A DNA stretch of 64,000 nt from Sphingomonas sp. Leaf343 (GTDB lineage Bacteria > Pseudomonadota > Alphaproteobacteria > Sphingomonadales > Sphingomonadaceae): positions 1-64,000 of the forward strand of contig NZ_LMPG01000014.1 in the NCBI RefSeq assembly GCF_001423765.1, in the 5' to 3' direction. The first letter of the stretch is position 1. Each line of letters begins with the position of its first letter. The translations under genes were made by a program, and so were the position numbers. Below, piece by piece: positions 24,773 through 35,829 of the stretch. The notes beneath the pieces were generated by a model. That model did no database searches. It was given only the letters and a program-made list of their open reading frames with translations, and was not told the origin of the DNA.

Positions 24773-25222
24773 TTAATACGTAGCAACCAGCTGGCCGATT
24801 GGTTTGTCCGCCAAAATATGCTCGGCGTATTCGCCGAACTTTTCGAACCGTTGAAATAGCTGCTGATAAGTAAGCGTGGTCACGCCGCTCGCCGCAGCGC
24901 GCTCGTTGACGTCAGCGGTGAAACCGGTGGATGAAACGCAGAGGCATACGCTTCCAGGCGACTGCCGCTGAATTAAGATGAATTTGGTCACATCCTTGCC
25001 AAACTTCGCCGTCGAGACATACTCGATCGTCGCCTCTATATACAGCTTGGGCGCGAACGGATCACCCTTCGACTCCGCAACTAGATCGATCTGCGCACCA
25101 TGAAGGTGGACGTCGTGGGTGACGCGATAGTTGTTCATTTCCAGGAGGCTTCCGATCGCTACCGGCAAGCTCTCAGCAGTGAAAGTACCCGTCTTCTCGC
25201 CGCTTATCGCTTCGGTCGCCAT
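24773..25222 (-). CDS. Restriction-endonuclease-like N-terminal fragment of the NACHT gene
   Basis: 149 aa, ATG at 25222 after GAAGGATC. The pattern of helix, HGAQIDLVAE (Asp46) and LYIEATIEY (Glu63) fits a PD-(D/E)xK fold as in Mrr-like proteins, but the usual ExK lysine is Thr65. The later strand SVCLCVSSTG and helices complete the fold. The stop at 24773 is followed in frame by the NACHT domain. It might act alone as a small nuclease-like protein, though the missing lysine makes catalysis doubtful. Confidence 0.6.
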   Translation of the reverse strand: MATEAISGEKTGTFTAESLPVAIGSLLEMNNYRVTHDVHLHGAQIDLVAESKGDPFAPKLYIEATIEYVSTAKFGKDVTKFILIQRQSPGSVCLCVSSTGFTADVNERAAASGVTTLTYQQLFQRFEKFGEYAEHILADKPIGQLVATY

Positions 25223-25589
25223 GCTGATCCTTCGCCCCCGCTGATTCGTTATCAGGCATGATCAGGGAGTCGCCGTGCGCTGGCAAGCGACAGAAAGAGT
25301 GGGCTTCCCGAGTGCGCAATCTGTGTTTGTAAGGAAGGCGCGCAACGTGCGGGATTGTCATTCGGTTAGACAGTCGTGTTGGCGCACCGCAGAACGCCAT
25401 CGCACGAGCACCTCAGGTTGAACGCTGCGACTGAGCGGAAAACCGTGCATGTTGTGGCCCCGGTCGGGCCTCCGCATCGAGCTTGATTGGTCCGGAAAAT
25501 ATCCCATGCCGCTCAGCCAAGCCGCCGCCATAATCGGACACTCGCAAAGCGAAATATCACCTGCCTGAGCTCTCTCAAACTTGTGCTAG
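25223..25589. other. Right-end spacer of the island, no gene seen
   Basis: About 370 bp between the NACHT gene start and the tandem GTAAACCGCC repeats. It should contain the NACHT promoter. One minus-strand frame (25173-25400) overlaps the gene and has no recognisable content. Confidence 0.4.
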
Positions 25590-25611
25590 TGTAAACCGCC
25601 TGTAAACCGCC
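25590..25611. promoter_or_regulatory. Tandem TGTAAACCGCC pair, possible integrase arm sites
   Basis: Two exact 11-bp copies lie head to tail, 33 bp inside the right attachment repeat. Related sequences are at 8696-8706 and 8748-8758 near the left end, in the same orientation. Confidence 0.5.
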
Positions 25612-25643
25612 TCGGCGGTGCTATCGCGGAAATGGCGGAAAAG

Positions 25644-25720
<77 letters not shown>

Positions 25721-25809
25721 ACGCTGTTGTGGCCCTAGCCATCGTTGGACGCTGAACGCAAGCCGCTTCGTGGTTTGACAGCACCGGCGTGCATCGCCAC
25801 CGCGGCGGG

Positions 25810-26169
25810 ATGAGCGATGAAAGGGTGTTCGCGACGCCGCCGGGCGTGCGGCTGGGGCCGGTCGGGCTGATCGCGGACGGGGCGGCCCGGAACTTCGTGC
25901 TGCAGCTTCGCGCCGGCCGGTTTCACGGCTTCGTCGTGCGACGGGGCGATGCCGTACACGGCTATGTCGACCGCTGCCCGCATATGGGCCTGCCGCTGGC
26001 GCAGGAACTCGACCGGTATCTGACGCCCGATGCCGAGCTGATCGCGTGCAGTTGGCATTCCGCGCTGTTCGCGATCGAAACGGGCGAATGCGTCGGCGGG
26101 CCGTGCAAGGGGCAGAGATTGACGGCGTGGCCGGTCGCCGTCGCGGAGGGACAGATCGTCACGGCATAG
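25810..26169 (+). CDS. Rieske [2Fe-2S] domain protein
   Basis: 119 aa; ATG at 25810 after GGCGGG is preferred to a GTG at 25789. The two cluster-binding boxes are CPHMG and CSWHSALF (two Cys, two His). The protein is a single Rieske domain with no attached oxygenase, so it probably acts as a ferredoxin-like electron carrier or in a small nitrite-reductase-type context. Its 3' end overlaps the convergent polysaccharide deacetylase by 11 bp. Confidence 0.85.
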   Translation: MSDERVFATPPGVRLGPVGLIADGAARNFVLQLRAGRFHGFVVRRGDAVHGYVDRCPHMGLPLAQELDRYLTPDAELIACSWHSALFAIETGECVGGPCKGQRLTAWPVAVAEGQIVTA

Positions 26170-27148
26170 CCGTGGCGAGAACCTCCGCCAGCGTCGTCGG
26201 CCTGACACCGCGCCGCTCGAGATGCGCCAGCACCAGGTCCCACCAGCGATGGAACGCCGTCAGATCGGCGGCATCGCGCACATAGGGCGTGTGTCCCGGT
26301 ACCAGCGACGGAGAGTGGAACGACAGCGTCAGCAGCCGCACGCCGTCCGCCACTGCGCGATCAATCGCGGCGACGGCGGCGCGCACCGGCATATCCTCCG
26401 GCGTCAGGGCCACTCGCTGGAGCAGTCCGGTGCGCGCGAACGCGCCGCGGCCGTGACGACCCAGCAGGCGGTGCAGGCGGGCTCCCCCTGCCCTCGCGAA
26501 GCCGGTGAAGATCGTCGTCAGGGGCAGCTCCAGAATGTCTTCGCGGCGAAAGGCGTGGGGGCCGATGGCGGTGAAGTCCGGCCCGCCCTGCCCCGCGTAA
26601 TCATAGCCGCTGCGCATCGAGCTGTCGGCGCGGTAGCCACGCGCCGCCAGCAATCGCAGCGTGCGTGGCCCGATGCCGTAGCGACCGGCCCGATAGGCGA
26701 TCGGCGGCGTCCCGACCGCCGCCGTGATCGCATCGGTCAACCGGTCGAGCTTGGCCGCCTCCAGCGCCTCCGGCAGGGTGCCGGGATAGGCCGCCGCCGC
26801 CGCACCGGGTTCATCGAACGGCGGATTGACCCAGCCGTGGAGCTGGGCACCGACCGCCGAGCGGCCATCCGCCAGCATGGCGCGCAGCATCGGGCCGGCG
26901 GCCGGGTCCGTGGCGACCGGGTGATCGATGAGGCAGAGCAGCCCGATGTTGCGGTCCGCGAAGCGGCGATGCGTAGCCGGCAGTGCGGACAGCGCCGTCG
27001 TCGCGCGATGCGTCCGGTCGAGCGGCGCGGACCAGTCGAACTCCTCCTCCACGTCGACGGAGATCAGGAAGCGCGTGCCGAACATCGCGGGCCAGACGAT
27101 CTGCTCGTCCGGGCGAGCGGCGGCAGGCCGGTACGGCGCGACGGTCAC
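26159..27148 (-). CDS. Polysaccharide deacetylase-family protein (WalW-like)
   Basis: 329 aa. The GTG at 27148 overlaps the stop of the histidine kinase gene (GTGA), indicating translational coupling. The VDVEEEFDWS motif near the N-terminus supplies the paired acids, with LIDHPVA, AYRAGRYGIG and LSFHSPSLVPGHTPY following as in carbohydrate esterase 4-like WalW proteins. No signal peptide is seen. Such proteins modify cell-surface polysaccharide or are involved in its export. The coupled kinase suggests linked expression, not necessarily a shared pathway. Confidence 0.8.
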   Translation of the reverse strand: MTVAPYRPAAARPDEQIVWPAMFGTRFLISVDVEEEFDWSAPLDRTHRATTALSALPATHRRFADRNIGLLCLIDHPVATDPAAGPMLRAMLADGRSAVGAQLHGWVNPPFDEPGAAAAAYPGTLPEALEAAKLDRLTDAITAAVGTPPIAYRAGRYGIGPRTLRLLAARGYRADSSMRSGYDYAGQGGPDFTAIGPHAFRREDILELPLTTIFTGFARAGGARLHRLLGRHGRGAFARTGLLQRVALTPEDMPVRAAVAAIDRAVADGVRLLTLSFHSPSLVPGHTPYVRDAADLTAFHRWWDLVLAHLERRGVRPTTLAEVLATAMP

Positions 27149-28905
27149 CGCAGTTCGGACGATGCCTGTTCCATGACATGGTCCTGAACCGCGGGCAGGC
27201 ACAGCGTCAAGCAGTCGGTGGCGACGGTCAGCGATCCACCCATCTCGGCGGCGAGGTTGCGGACCAGCCGCAAGGTGAAGCCCGCGCCCAGCAACGGTCC
27301 GCCTGCCTCTTCGCCGAGATCGTCGAGGCTGAACAGCGCGTTGCCGACCAGATCGCCCAGCGCGCCCGGCCGGTCGATCACGATCGTCGCGACCGGCCCA
27401 TCGGCATCCGTACGGATGCCGATCCGCTCTCCGGGAACCGTCGCCGCGACCAGCGTCGCGAGCAACCGCGCGACCACCCGCTCGACCGCCCGGTCGTCGG
27501 CCGCGATCAGCACGTCGTCGACGTCGAGTTCCAGCACCGCACCGCGCGTGGCGATCAGCGTCGCCAGATCCGCCGCGACCCGCTCGATCAGCGGGCGCAA
27601 CGCGACGCTGGACGCACGCAGGTCGAGCGCGGAGCTTTCCAGCCGGGCCGCGGTGTCGAGATCGTCGATCGCCGCGATCAGGTCCGCCGCCTGCCGTCCG
27701 ATCTGTTCCGCACGCTCGCGATAGGTTTCCGGTACCGGGCCGATCAGCTCGGCGGCGATCAGTTCCGAGAAGCCGGCGACGGCGTTGGCCGGCGTGCGGA
27801 GTTCATGGACGAGCTGGCGCAGCGAATCCGATGCGGCCGAGCGGCGCGGTTCGACGGGCGCAGCGCTTTCGTGGCGAAACGGCCGGCGTGCGGTGCCGGC
27901 GAACCCCGTGAAACGGCCCGTCGCGCGATCGAAGTCGGGCATTCCGGCGACGCGCCACGATCCGGCCGCATCACCGGCGCCCTCGACCTCCAGCCTGAGA
28001 TCGATGAAGCGGGCCCGGCGGCGGAGCGACGCGGCGATGCCGGCATCGACCTTGACCATGCCCTGCTGTCCGGGCCGCGCCAGCGCGACGCCGACCAGCC
28101 CGGCCCGGCCGACGCCGTCGACCCAGCGAATGACACCGGCGGCATCGGTCAGGAAGCGGAATCCCGTCGGCGGCTCGACCGCGGGGACCGCGGCGGGGGT
28201 CGGGTGCTCCCGTCGGAAGGCGTCGATCCGCGCTACGATGTCGCTGATCGCGAAGCTCGGCTCGCCGTCGCCGTCGCCGTCGCCGGCGACCGTGCCCGCC
28301 GTCACGTCGTTCGCGGGCGGCTGCTCCGCCTGCCGCAAGGCCTCCGCGACCAGTGGCAGGCTGCGCGCGATGTCGCCCAATGCCATGAACGGGCTGGGCG
28401 ACAGCGGCGCCCGGGGGACCGCTGGTGCTGCCGGAACGATTTCGGGCGCAGCGACTGCGGGCCGGTGGTCGACCAGCGTGAAATCGACGCTGCCGAAACT
28501 CTCCAGCGCGCGAACCGCCTCCGCCGGCAGATCGCGGCGGCCGCGCAGCACCGCGCGGCAGGGCGGCGTCAGACGCGCCATAAGCTCGGGCCATTCTCCG
28601 GCGTCGAGCTCCACCGCGCGCAAGACGGGAGCCGCCACCATCAGCTCGTCCTCCGCGAACAGCGCGACCAGACTGGCGGGAGGTCGGGCGAAGGCCAGCG
28701 CCCGGGCGCTGGCGGCACGCACGCCGACCGGAACCTCCGGACGCAGCATCCGCAATCGCGCCAGGACGGCGTCGTCCGTCCCGATCCGGCCGCGGCCCAT
28801 CAGGTCCACGAGTTGCCGCCACGCCGCCGACGCGCCGAAACCCGTCGCCGTGCCGGCGGAAAGAACGGTGCGAAGGCTGTCGTCGAAGCGCAAATGCAGG
28901 TCCAA
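27145..28905 (-). CDS. Sensor histidine kinase with PAS-like region, no membrane segment
   Basis: Up to 586 aa from a TTG at 28905; the start is uncertain because no clear ribosome site precedes it. The N-terminal 150 residues are Ala/Arg-rich and helical, and a PAS-like region (FRFLTDAAGVIRWVDGVG) follows near residue 245. The HisKA box is LVHELRTPANAVAGF (phospho-His). The ATPase part is poor in classical N and G boxes but keeps GFTLRLVRNLAAEMGG near the end. It is cytosolic. No response regulator lies beside it; the coupled downstream gene is a polysaccharide deacetylase. Confidence 0.8.
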   Translation of the reverse strand: MDLHLRFDDSLRTVLSAGTATGFGASAAWRQLVDLMGRGRIGTDDAVLARLRMLRPEVPVGVRAASARALAFARPPASLVALFAEDELMVAAPVLRAVELDAGEWPELMARLTPPCRAVLRGRRDLPAEAVRALESFGSVDFTLVDHRPAVAAPEIVPAAPAVPRAPLSPSPFMALGDIARSLPLVAEALRQAEQPPANDVTAGTVAGDGDGDGEPSFAISDIVARIDAFRREHPTPAAVPAVEPPTGFRFLTDAAGVIRWVDGVGRAGLVGVALARPGQQGMVKVDAGIAASLRRRARFIDLRLEVEGAGDAAGSWRVAGMPDFDRATGRFTGFAGTARRPFRHESAAPVEPRRSAASDSLRQLVHELRTPANAVAGFSELIAAELIGPVPETYRERAEQIGRQAADLIAAIDDLDTAARLESSALDLRASSVALRPLIERVAADLATLIATRGAVLELDVDDVLIAADDRAVERVVARLLATLVAATVPGERIGIRTDADGPVATIVIDRPGALGDLVGNALFSLDDLGEEAGGPLLGAGFTLRLVRNLAAEMGGSLTVATDCLTLCLPAVQDHVMEQASSELR

Positions 28906-29069
28906 ATGCCGTTGGAATGGGCTCGTAACGCTTCCTTAACGATGAAGCTGACGCTGCGGAACGGTCGATTTCGGTCCGTCACATTGTGGGACAATTGCGG
29001 TTGTTCGCAACATTATTATGGCTAGAGCTGATTTCATAACCCGAATCGAACGAACCACGGAGCATCCCA

Positions 29070-29534
29070 ATGTTGGACCGTATCGACCGCCAGATCCTGT
29101 CCTTTTTACAGGCGGACGGTCGCATGACCAATGTGGAGCTCGCCGACCGCGTCGGGCTGACCGCACCGCCCTGCCTGCGCCGCGTGCGGGCACTGGAGGA
29201 AGCGGGGGCGATCCGCGGCTATCATGCCGATCTCGACGCGACGCGACTGGGCTTTCCAATTACGGTCTTCGCCATGGTGTCGCTACGCAGCCAGGCGGAG
29301 GCGGACCTGACCGCGTTCGAGAACCACGTCGCCGCCATCCCCGAAGTGCGCGAATGCCACATGCTCAACGGCGAGATCGACTTCATCCTGAAGATCGTCG
29401 CCGCGGACCTGAAGAGCTTTCAGGAATTGCTGACGACACAACTCACGCCGGCTCCGAACGTCGCCAGCGTCAAGACCTCGCTGACGATCCGCACCGCGAA
29501 GTCGGTCTCCGGCGTGCCGGTGCCGCAGGAATAA
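29070..29534 (+). CDS. Lrp/AsnC-family transcriptional regulator
   Basis: 154 aa. The N-terminal winged helix-turn-helix (LDRIDRQILSFLQADGR, LADRVGLTAPPCLRRVRAL) and the C-terminal RAM ligand domain (VRECHMLNGEIDFILKIVA) are complete and of usual length. It resembles Lrp-type regulators that sense amino acids. It is divergent from the histidine kinase and followed by a strong hairpin terminator. Confidence 0.95.
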   Translation: MLDRIDRQILSFLQADGRMTNVELADRVGLTAPPCLRRVRALEEAGAIRGYHADLDATRLGFPITVFAMVSLRSQAEADLTAFENHVAAIPEVRECHMLNGEIDFILKIVAADLKSFQELLTTQLTPAPNVASVKTSLTIRTAKSVSGVPVPQE

Positions 29535-29554
29535 CGCCCGACGCCTGATAAAAA

Positions 29555-29583
29555 GGGGACGGCGTCGCGGCCGCCCCCTCTTT
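29555..29583. terminator. Bidirectional hairpin terminator
   Basis: GGGGACGGC pairs with GCCGCCCCC around GTCGCG; TCTTT follows on the plus strand and a run of T on the minus strand. It lies between the convergent ends of the Lrp gene and the TPR-protein gene. Confidence 0.85.
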
Positions 29584-29603
29584 CAAGCTACTGGCAGAAC
29601 GGC

Positions 29604-30890
29604 TCAGGCGGTCGGCGCCGGAGCCTCCAGATACGCGGTCCAAAGCTGCGCGATGCCGGAGCGCGGCGCGCCCTTGACCGCCGCGAACGCCGCCTTGGCA
29701 CCCTCGCGGTCGCCACCGCGGGCCAGCGCGATGCCCAGCCGGGTGTTGACCTCGTCGGCATCGACCCCGCCCTTGGTCAGCGCCAGCCGGTACAGTTCCG
29801 CCGCCTTGGTGTAGTTTTCCAAACCCAGATAACCGTCCGCCGTCGCCACGGCGATCTTGCCGTCCGCCGCCGCCGTCGCGCGCTTTTCCTGCGGAGCGAT
29901 CGGGCCGTCCGCCTTGATCGACGTTGTCGCCGCCGCCAGCAGGTCCTTCGCCTGCGTATTGCCGGCCGGAATCTTGCCGTTCGCCATGCCTTCCTTCAGC
30001 ACGGTCTGCGCCTCGTTCGGCAGACCGCGGCGCTGCACGTCGTCGGCATATTCCAGATAGTCGTTCTGGTCCGCCAGCGACTTCGTCAGGCGCATCAGAC
30101 GGAACAGGTCGATCTTCTGCGGATCGGTCAGCTTGGCGATCGAGTTGCCCGAGAGGCCATAGGTCACGATCACGTCGCGCCAGTTCTTGGCGGTCGGATA
30201 GGCGGCGACGTAGCTGCGCAGCCAGTCGCCCGTCGTCGGCAGCTTCGCGGCGTTGGCGCGCGCGATGCCGTAGCGGAAATAATCCTCCGGCGGCTTCTGG
30301 CCGGCGGCGACCTGCGCCTTGATCGACTCTTGAAGGTCGGCGAGACCGCCCGCCACGTCGCCGCTGCTGACCTTCGCCTGCGTGATCTGCAGGTTCAGGT
30401 TCGGATCGGTGTAGCCGAGCTGCTTGGCCTGCGCGAAATACTGGAGCGCGACCGGATACTGCTTGCCGTTATAGGCCAGCGCACCGCGACGATAGGCGTA
30501 CTTCGCCTTGTCGGCGGCCGGGGTCTGGGGATTCGCGATCAGCGCGTCGAGCGGACCGGCCAGCGCCGTCTCGTTCAGCGGCGCGTTGGGATTGGCGGTC
30601 TGCTGCTGAACCAGCTTCTGGTTCTCCATGTCGTAGCGCAGAGCGGCGGCGAGATACTTGTCGTCGTCGGTCTTCACCGCGGCGTCGACCTGCCCCAGCG
30701 CCGTCGCGGCGGCGGCGAAATCCTTCGCGGCGATCGCCGGCTGCGCGACCTGCGCGGCCTTGATGACCTCCGGGCTGTACTTCGGGCCGGCCTTCTCTTC
30801 CTTCTTCGCGGCGGTGGCAGGCACCGTCAGGGCGAGGCCGCTGACACCGGTCAGCGCCAGCGCGAGCGCGAATTTCGAGATCGTCTTCAT
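29604..30890 (-). CDS. Periplasmic TPR-like repeat protein
   Basis: 428 aa. ATG at 30890 is preceded by GGAGAG; longer frames upstream antisense-overlap yaaA and are rejected. A signal peptide ends near PATAAKK. The rest is a regular array of helical pairs with TPR-like units (YAYRRGALAYNGKQYPVALQYFAQAKQLG, YLGLENYTKAAELYRLAL read in parts). Such solenoids mediate protein contacts in the envelope. No catalytic motif. Function unknown. Confidence 0.8.
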   Translation of the reverse strand: MKTISKFALALALTGVSGLALTVPATAAKKEEKAGPKYSPEVIKAAQVAQPAIAAKDFAAAATALGQVDAAVKTDDDKYLAAALRYDMENQKLVQQQTANPNAPLNETALAGPLDALIANPQTPAADKAKYAYRRGALAYNGKQYPVALQYFAQAKQLGYTDPNLNLQITQAKVSSGDVAGGLADLQESIKAQVAAGQKPPEDYFRYGIARANAAKLPTTGDWLRSYVAAYPTAKNWRDVIVTYGLSGNSIAKLTDPQKIDLFRLMRLTKSLADQNDYLEYADDVQRRGLPNEAQTVLKEGMANGKIPAGNTQAKDLLAAATTSIKADGPIAPQEKRATAAADGKIAVATADGYLGLENYTKAAELYRLALTKGGVDADEVNTRLGIALARGGDREGAKAAFAAVKGAPRSGIAQLWTAYLEAPAPTA

Positions 30891-31097
30891 CGGGAAAGTC
30901 TCTCCAATCGGGCGTTTAAGCCCCGTTGACCGTAATCTGCCGACCGGAACGGTCGCGTGGCAAGCGTCATTAACGATGCCGCTCCACCCCTTCAAGCAAG
31001 TGCGAGGATGTTGGTTCCTTCGCCGGTCCGCGCTGAACCGTGTTTGAACGCCGACCCGCCGATTGAACGCGCGGGCCGCGCCCGCTAACCGCCGGGG

Positions 31098-31838
31098 ATG
31101 ATCGCCGTCATCTCGCCCGCCAAGACCCTCGACTATGAAACGCCGCTGCCGGCGCTCACCCCGACCACGCCGCGCTTTGCGGAAGAGGCGAGCGCCCTCG
31201 CCCGGTCTGCGGCACGGCTGCCGCAGAAGCGGTTGCGCGAGTTGATGCACATCTCGCCCGCGCTGGCGAAGCTCAACGCAGACCGGTTCCGCGACTTCGC
31301 CGACGCGCCCGAACGACCGGCGCTCTATGCCTTTGCGGGCGACGTCTATACCGGGCTGGACGCGACGACGCTGGACGAGGCGGCGGTCGATTACGCGCAG
31401 CACCATCTGCGGATGCTGTCCGGTCTGTACGGTCTGCTCCGCCCGCTCGATGCCATGAAGCCGTACCGGCTGGAGATGGGCACGCGCTGGGCGCCGCGAA
31501 AGGCGAAGCTGACCGACTGGTGGCAGGGCCGGATCGCCGATGCGCTGGCGCAGGACCTGTCGGCGGAGGGATCGAACACCGTCCTGAATCTCGCCAGTCA
31601 GGAATATTGGGCGGCGGTCGACGGCAAGCTGCCCGCCGACGTCCGCGTCATCGCGGTCGATTTCCGCGATGGCGACCGCTTCGTCAGCTTTCACGCCAAG
31701 ACGGCGCGGGGGATGATGGCACGCTGGCTGGTCGAACACCGCGTCGACGATGTCGAGGCGATGAAGGGCTTCGATACCGACGGTTATCGCTTCGTCGCCG
31801 CCGAGAGTGACGCGACCCGCTGGAGGTTCTCGCGATGA
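31098..31838 (+). CDS. yaaA: YaaA/UPF0246 family peroxide-stress protein
   Basis: 246 aa, the family length, starting MIAVISPAKTLDYE as in E. coli YaaA. Other hallmarks are YAFAGDVYTGLDA, LSGLYGLLRPLD, MGTRW and the C-terminal FHAKTARGMMARW. YaaA binds DNA and lowers free iron under peroxide stress in E. coli. The stop overlaps the start of the SDR gene (ATGA). Confidence 0.93.
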   Translation: MIAVISPAKTLDYETPLPALTPTTPRFAEEASALARSAARLPQKRLRELMHISPALAKLNADRFRDFADAPERPALYAFAGDVYTGLDATTLDEAAVDYAQHHLRMLSGLYGLLRPLDAMKPYRLEMGTRWAPRKAKLTDWWQGRIADALAQDLSAEGSNTVLNLASQEYWAAVDGKLPADVRVIAVDFRDGDRFVSFHAKTARGMMARWLVEHRVDDVEAMKGFDTDGYRFVAAESDATRWRFSR

Positions 31839-32515
31839 CCGCGATCGTCGTGGGAGCGTCGGGCGGCATCGGCGCGGCGATGGTCGAGGCATTGCGCGAG
31901 GAGGATATCCTGGTCCGCGGTTTCGCCCGCAGCTTCACGGGCGCGGATCATCTCGACCTGATCGACGAGGCGAGCGTCGCCGCCGCCGCCGCATCGCTGA
32001 CCACACCGCCGACGCTCGTATTCGTCGCCACCGGCCTGCTGCACGAGGACGAACGATCGCCGGAAAAGGGCCTTGCCGCGCTCGATGCCGGGTGGCTGAT
32101 GCGGCAATATGCGATCAACACGATCGGCCCCGCCCTCGTCGCCAAGCACATGCTGCCGAAGATGCCGCGCACCGGCCGCTGCGTGTTCGCCGTGCTGTCC
32201 GCGCGGGTCGGCAGCATCGGCGACAACCGGCTTGGCGGCTGGTACGGCTACCGCATGGCGAAGGCGGCGCTCAACCAGTTCGTCCGCACCGCCGCGATCG
32301 AGGAAAAGCGCCGCAACGATCGCAGCATCGTCGTCGGCCTTCATCCCGGAACCGTCGACACCTCCCTGTCGAAACCGTTCCAGGGCAACGTCCGCGCCGA
32401 CCAGCTCTTCACGCCGTCACGCGCGGCGGTGCAGTTGCTCGACGTGATCGACGCCCTGAAGGCACCGGATACCGGCAAGCTGCTCGACTGGGAGGGCAAG
32501 GAAGTCACGCCGTAG
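31835..32515 (+). CDS. Short-chain dehydrogenase/reductase (CsgA-like)
   Basis: 226 aa. The N-terminal cofactor motif is VGASGGIG, the catalytic Ser and YxxxK are in VLSARVGSIG and YGYRMAK, and HPGTVDTSLSKPF is typical of the CsgA/C-factor-like branch. It is a classical NAD(P)-dependent SDR; substrate unknown. It overlaps yaaA by four bases, so the two are probably co-expressed. Confidence 0.88.
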   Translation: MTAIVVGASGGIGAAMVEALREEDILVRGFARSFTGADHLDLIDEASVAAAAASLTTPPTLVFVATGLLHEDERSPEKGLAALDAGWLMRQYAINTIGPALVAKHMLPKMPRTGRCVFAVLSARVGSIGDNRLGGWYGYRMAKAALNQFVRTAAIEEKRRNDRSIVVGLHPGTVDTSLSKPFQGNVRADQLFTPSRAAVQLLDVIDALKAPDTGKLLDWEGKEVTP

Positions 32516-32616
32516 CGGACGCCGGCCTGCGTCCCTCTCGCACGCGCGCACGCGTGGACAATGGCTGCCGGACGACCTAGGACTGCCACACCCCTGTAAC
32601 GATCCGGATACTGACC

Positions 32617-35423
<2,807 letters not shown>

Positions 35424-35427
<4 letters not shown>

Positions 35428-35771
35428 CGACCCAAACCGCGTACAAGGTGCTGACCGCCGACCAGATGGCAGCGCTGGAGCGGGACGGCCGCTTCGACGG
35501 GGCACCGGTGGATGTGGCCGACGGCTACATCCACCTCTCCACCGCCGATCAACTAACGGAGACGGTCGACAAGCATCTCGCCGGGCAGCACGACCTCCAC
35601 GTCGCCGCCGTCGATCTCGGCAGCTTCGGCGCATCGCTGAAGTGGGAGGAAAGCCGCGGCGGTCAGCTCTTCCCGCATCTCTACGGCCCGCTGTTGCTGG
35701 AAACCGTCATCGCCTATGGCCCGCTGGAGCGCGACCCTGACGGTGCAGTGAAGCTCCCCGTTGCGGGCTGA
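35424..35771 (+). CDS. DUF952 family protein
   Basis: 115 aa; ATG at 35424 overlaps the gyrA stop. The [19 protein letters not shown] motif and the final [12 protein letters not shown] segment are diagnostic of DUF952, a small family whose fold resembles ADP-ribosyl-binding proteins. No biochemical function established to my knowledge. Confidence 0.88.
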
Positions 35772-35829
35772 GCCACCTGTACGGCACACCGATCCATTGC
35801 GCCCGAAGCCAACAGGTAAAAGGGCAAAG

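Larger units (their letters stand above)
22652..25222 (-). pseudogene. Nuclease-fold / NACHT ATPase / pentapeptide-repeat gene with in-frame TAA
   Basis: Read through the TAA at 24773-24775 (codon 150), one frame of 856 codons runs from a well-placed ATG at 25222 to TGA at 22652. Order: restriction-endonuclease-like domain (1 to about 120), YxEPQF-type junction, NACHT ATPase with Walker A GEYGTGKTS at 185-193 and Walker B LLLDGYDE at 261-268, helical NACHT-associated region, pentapeptide repeats (about 23050-23310), and a winged-helix-like C-terminus. No ATG, GTG or TTG occurs in frame between the TAA and Walker A. NACHT proteins of this build are bacterial anti-phage sensors. GC content is clearly below that of the host. 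Confidence 0.75.

Noticed and set aside
27145..29025. 680-codon plus-strand frame across the histidine kinase
   Set aside because: Antisense shadow; the minus strand contains the HisKA box and a GTGA overlap with the next gene.
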